NCBI GenBank assembly: GCA_934573945.1
Contig: CAKTMQ010000081.1
Location: forward strand, 1-7,383
Direction of reading: 5' to 3'
Source of the DNA: an uncultured Oscillospiraceae bacterium
Lineage (GTDB): Bacteria > Bacillota > Clostridia > Oscillospirales > Oscillospiraceae
Length of the DNA stretch: 7,383 nucleotides
The notes beneath the pieces are model-generated. The model saw nothing but the letters and a program-made list of their open reading frames with translations, was not told where the DNA came from and searched no databases. Shown here piece after piece: positions 5,734-7,383 of this stretch (within the stretch, counting starts at the first letter, position 1; each line of letters opens with the position of its first letter). The position numbers and the translations under genes are program-made.

Positions 5734-6620
5734 TACAGCTCACCTCCCGCCAGCTTTACAGATTCAATGAGACACCTCTTTGCGCTCTCCACAGCGATGT
5801 GGCTGCGGAAAGCCTTGGTGGCACGCCACGAATCACGGGGGTTGATGTCCTCCAGCACCTTGCGGCCGAATTCCTCGATATTTTCCAGCGTCACCGCCTT
5901 GCCGTTGATAAACGTCTCCGCATTCACCGCCCGCAGGGGCACAGGCCCTGCCACACCAAAAGCAATACGCACCCGCTCAAAGGTCTTGCCGTCGGGACTG
6001 AGCCGCGCATTGACGGAGGTGCCCAGTGTGGCAATATCCATGGCATTGCGCATGGCGTACTTGATGTAGTGTCCCCACGTCCGGTCATAGGACGTCTTGG
6101 GGATCAGGATCGCCGTCTGGATCTCACCGTCCTCCACCCGCAGATCTACCGTGCCAGCCTTGATGTAAAACTCCTTGATGGGTACGCGGCGTACGCCGTT
6201 TCTGCCGGTAATCTCCACAATGGCCTCCCACGCGTGGAGTGTGGAGGCGGAATCGGCAGACGTCACGCCGTTGCAGGTATTGCCGCCAATGGTGCCGGCA
6301 TTGCGGATCTGCGGGCCGCCCACCATGTCCACCGCCTCGCCCAGCACGTTGATGTACTGCTGGATAATGGGGTCGTTGGTGATGTGAGTAAAGCTGGTAA
6401 GGCTGCCGATGCGGATATTCTCCTCCTCATCAATGGAAACGCCTCGCATCTCATCACACTTCTGGATAGAGATCAGCGCCTTACCGGCGCGCTTTCCCTC
6501 GCGCATCTGCACCAGCACATCGGTGCCGCCAGCGATGATCTGTGCCTCGGGGTGCTCCAGCCGCAGCCGTACCGCATCCTGTACATCCTTTGCCTCATAC
6601 AGTGCTAACATATCATACAT
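5733..6620 (-). CDS. xdhB: Molybdenum hydroxylase FAD-binding subunit, XdhB type (295 aa)
   Basis: This is the middle subunit of the hydroxylase complex. It binds FAD, takes electrons from the iron-sulfur subunit and passes them to the final acceptor (NAD+ or another carrier). AGGTDVLVQMREG (30-42) is the first FAD pyrophosphate-binding loop of the family. GGPQIRNAGTIGGNTCN (101-117) is the second hallmark. Residues from about 185 on form the CO dehydrogenase flavoprotein C-terminal domain, including RIAFGVAGPVPLRA. Length matches the roughly 290 residues of E. coli XdhB. The ATG at 6620 follows GAGGAGGGAC, which overlaps the end of xdhA; the two genes are 13 nt apart. An ATG three codons further in is possible but worse placed. 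The order A-B-C is that of E. coli xdhABC. Confidence 0.94.
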   Translation of the reverse strand: MYDMLALYEAKDVQDAVRLRLEHPEAQIIAGGTDVLVQMREGKRAGKALISIQKCDEMRGVSIDEEENIRIGSLTSFTHITNDPIIQQYINVLGEAVDMVGGPQIRNAGTIGGNTCNGVTSADSASTLHAWEAIVEITGRNGVRRVPIKEFYIKAGTVDLRVEDGEIQTAILIPKTSYDRTWGHYIKYAMRNAMDIATLGTSVNARLSPDGKTFERVRIAFGVAGPVPLRAVNAETFINGKAVTLENIEEFGRKVLEDINPRDSWRATKAFRSHIAVESAKRCLIESVKLAGGEL

Positions 6621-6633
6621 AGCTTGTCCCTCC

Positions 6634-7383
6634 TCAGTCCTGAATGAGACCCTCTTCGCTGAACCGCTTGAAGAGGATGTGGGGATTCATGGGGTTCTGG
6701 TTGATCGCCACACCGGTGGCATTGAGAATGGCATTGCGGATAGCCGGCGCGCCGGAGCAGGCCGGAGGCTCACCCAGCGCCTTGGTACCGAACGCCGAAG
6801 TCGGCTCAGCATTCTGAATAAACTGCGCCTCCAGATGGGGATGATCCATGATGGTACTCAGCTTGTAGTCCAGCAGGTTGTTGTTTAAGGGCTTGCCGTT
6901 CTTTTCGTCGAACAGTAGCTGCTCACCCATGCCGTAGCCGATGGCCATGGACATACCGCCGTGTACCTGCGCCTCCGCCAGTGCCGGATTGATGAGCTTA
7001 CCGCAGTCATGGACATTCACGATGTCCCGCAGTGTCACCTTGCACATGGGGATGTCCACCTCAATGTCCACAAAGGTGCAGCCGAAGGAATAGGCGTTGT
7101 TCCGGATGGTGAAGGTGGTCTCTGCGGTGATATGCTCACTCTTGGCAGGGTTATACTGTGCCGTCATCGCCAGCTCGCTGAGACTCATCAGCACCTTGCC
7201 GTCAGTATTGCGCACGATGTTGCCGTCCACAATATCCATGTTGTATACGGCCTGTCTGGTCAGATCGGTAGCATACTGCAGGATCTTCTCCTTCAGCAGC
7301 AGACCGGTCTGGCGGATGGAGAAGCCCGCCGTATAGGTCTGGCGGCTGGCATAGGCGCCCAGACCCGTGGGGGTGATGTCCGT
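6634..7383 (-). CDS. xdhA: Molybdenum hydroxylase molybdopterin-binding subunit, XdhA type, C-terminal part
   Basis: This is the large catalytic subunit, in which a molybdenum-cytosine- or molybdopterin-type cofactor hydroxylates the substrate. The frame is open to the right edge, giving the last 249 residues of a protein that is usually about 750-770 long. The internal Met at 7239 is not the start. GLGAYASRQTYTAGFSI near the visible beginning matches the cofactor-binding stretch of the family. VHDCGKLINPALAEAQVHGG is the conserved C-terminal cofactor region. KALGEPP carries the Glu (residue 205 of the visible part) that corresponds to the catalytic Glu of xanthine dehydrogenases. It is the first visible gene of the operon with xdhB and xdhC; its promoter and any maturation genes lie outside. 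Residues that would set the substrate are not in the window, so xanthine is an assumption. Confidence 0.93.
   Translation of the reverse strand, partial: TDITPTGLGAYASRQTYTAGFSIRQTGLLLKEKILQYATDLTRQAVYNMDIVDGNIVRNTDGKVLMSLSELAMTAQYNPAKSEHITAETTFTIRNNAYSFGCTFVDIEVDIPMCKVTLRDIVNVHDCGKLINPALAEAQVHGGMSMAIGYGMGEQLLFDEKNGKPLNNNLLDYKLSTIMDHPHLEAQFIQNAEPTSAFGTKALGEPPACSGAPAIRNAILNATGVAINQNPMNPHILFKRFSEEGLIQD

Noticed and set aside
5320..6608. Two long plus-strand open frames (249 and 269 codons) opposite xdhC and xdhB
   Set aside because: Both strands cannot plausibly code here. The minus-strand proteins carry complete cofactor motifs, and the plus-strand translations are His/Ala-rich shadow sequence.
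7237..7239. ATG at 7239 as the start of a short 201-residue protein
   Set aside because: The same frame continues upstream to the window edge with conserved large-subunit sequence, so this Met is internal to xdhA.

Overview
The window looks like an ordinary chromosomal segment of an endospore-forming, anaerobic member of the Clostridia. spoIVA shows that it belongs to a spore former. A pyrophosphate-type phosphofructokinase, a class II aldolase, a type III pantothenate kinase and a three-subunit molybdenum hydroxylase fit an anaerobic, moderately GC-rich clostridial genome. A gut Oscillospiraceae-like bacterium is my best guess, but this is inference from gene content and composition only. 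No RNA genes, insertion sequences, CRISPR arrays or phage genes are visible.

Layout: (1) 1-517, minus strand: 5' part of class II fructose-bisphosphate aldolase (fba), running off the left edge. (2) 518-691: a 174-bp divergent intergenic region with a perfect 45-bp hyphenated palindrome at 616-660. On each strand the palindrome contains a sigma-A-like promoter (TTTACA, 17 bp, TAAAAT), so the two promoters are mirror images that overlap. (3) 692-1930, plus strand: PPi-type 6-phosphofructokinase, then an intrinsic terminator. (4) 1981-2739, minus strand: a decayed acyltransferase-3 family membrane protein, missing its front part and apparently frameshifted at its end. (5) 2758-3528, minus: coaX with its own promoter. 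(6) 3629-5110, minus: spoIVA with a candidate sigma-E promoter and a terminator. (7) 5221-7383, minus: xdhA (partial)-xdhB-xdhC, tightly packed, ending in a strong terminator.

How the genes relate: phosphofructokinase makes fructose 1,6-bisphosphate and aldolase splits it, so the divergent pair encodes consecutive glycolytic steps around one shared control region. The xdh genes encode the molybdopterin, FAD and iron-sulfur subunits of one hydroxylase complex. coaX (coenzyme A synthesis) and spoIVA (spore coat basement layer) are separate transcription units on the same strand, divided by terminators.

I did not find a new multi-gene system. The most notable signal is the palindromic bidirectional promoter between fba and the phosphofructokinase gene. 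The acyltransferase remnant comes second.
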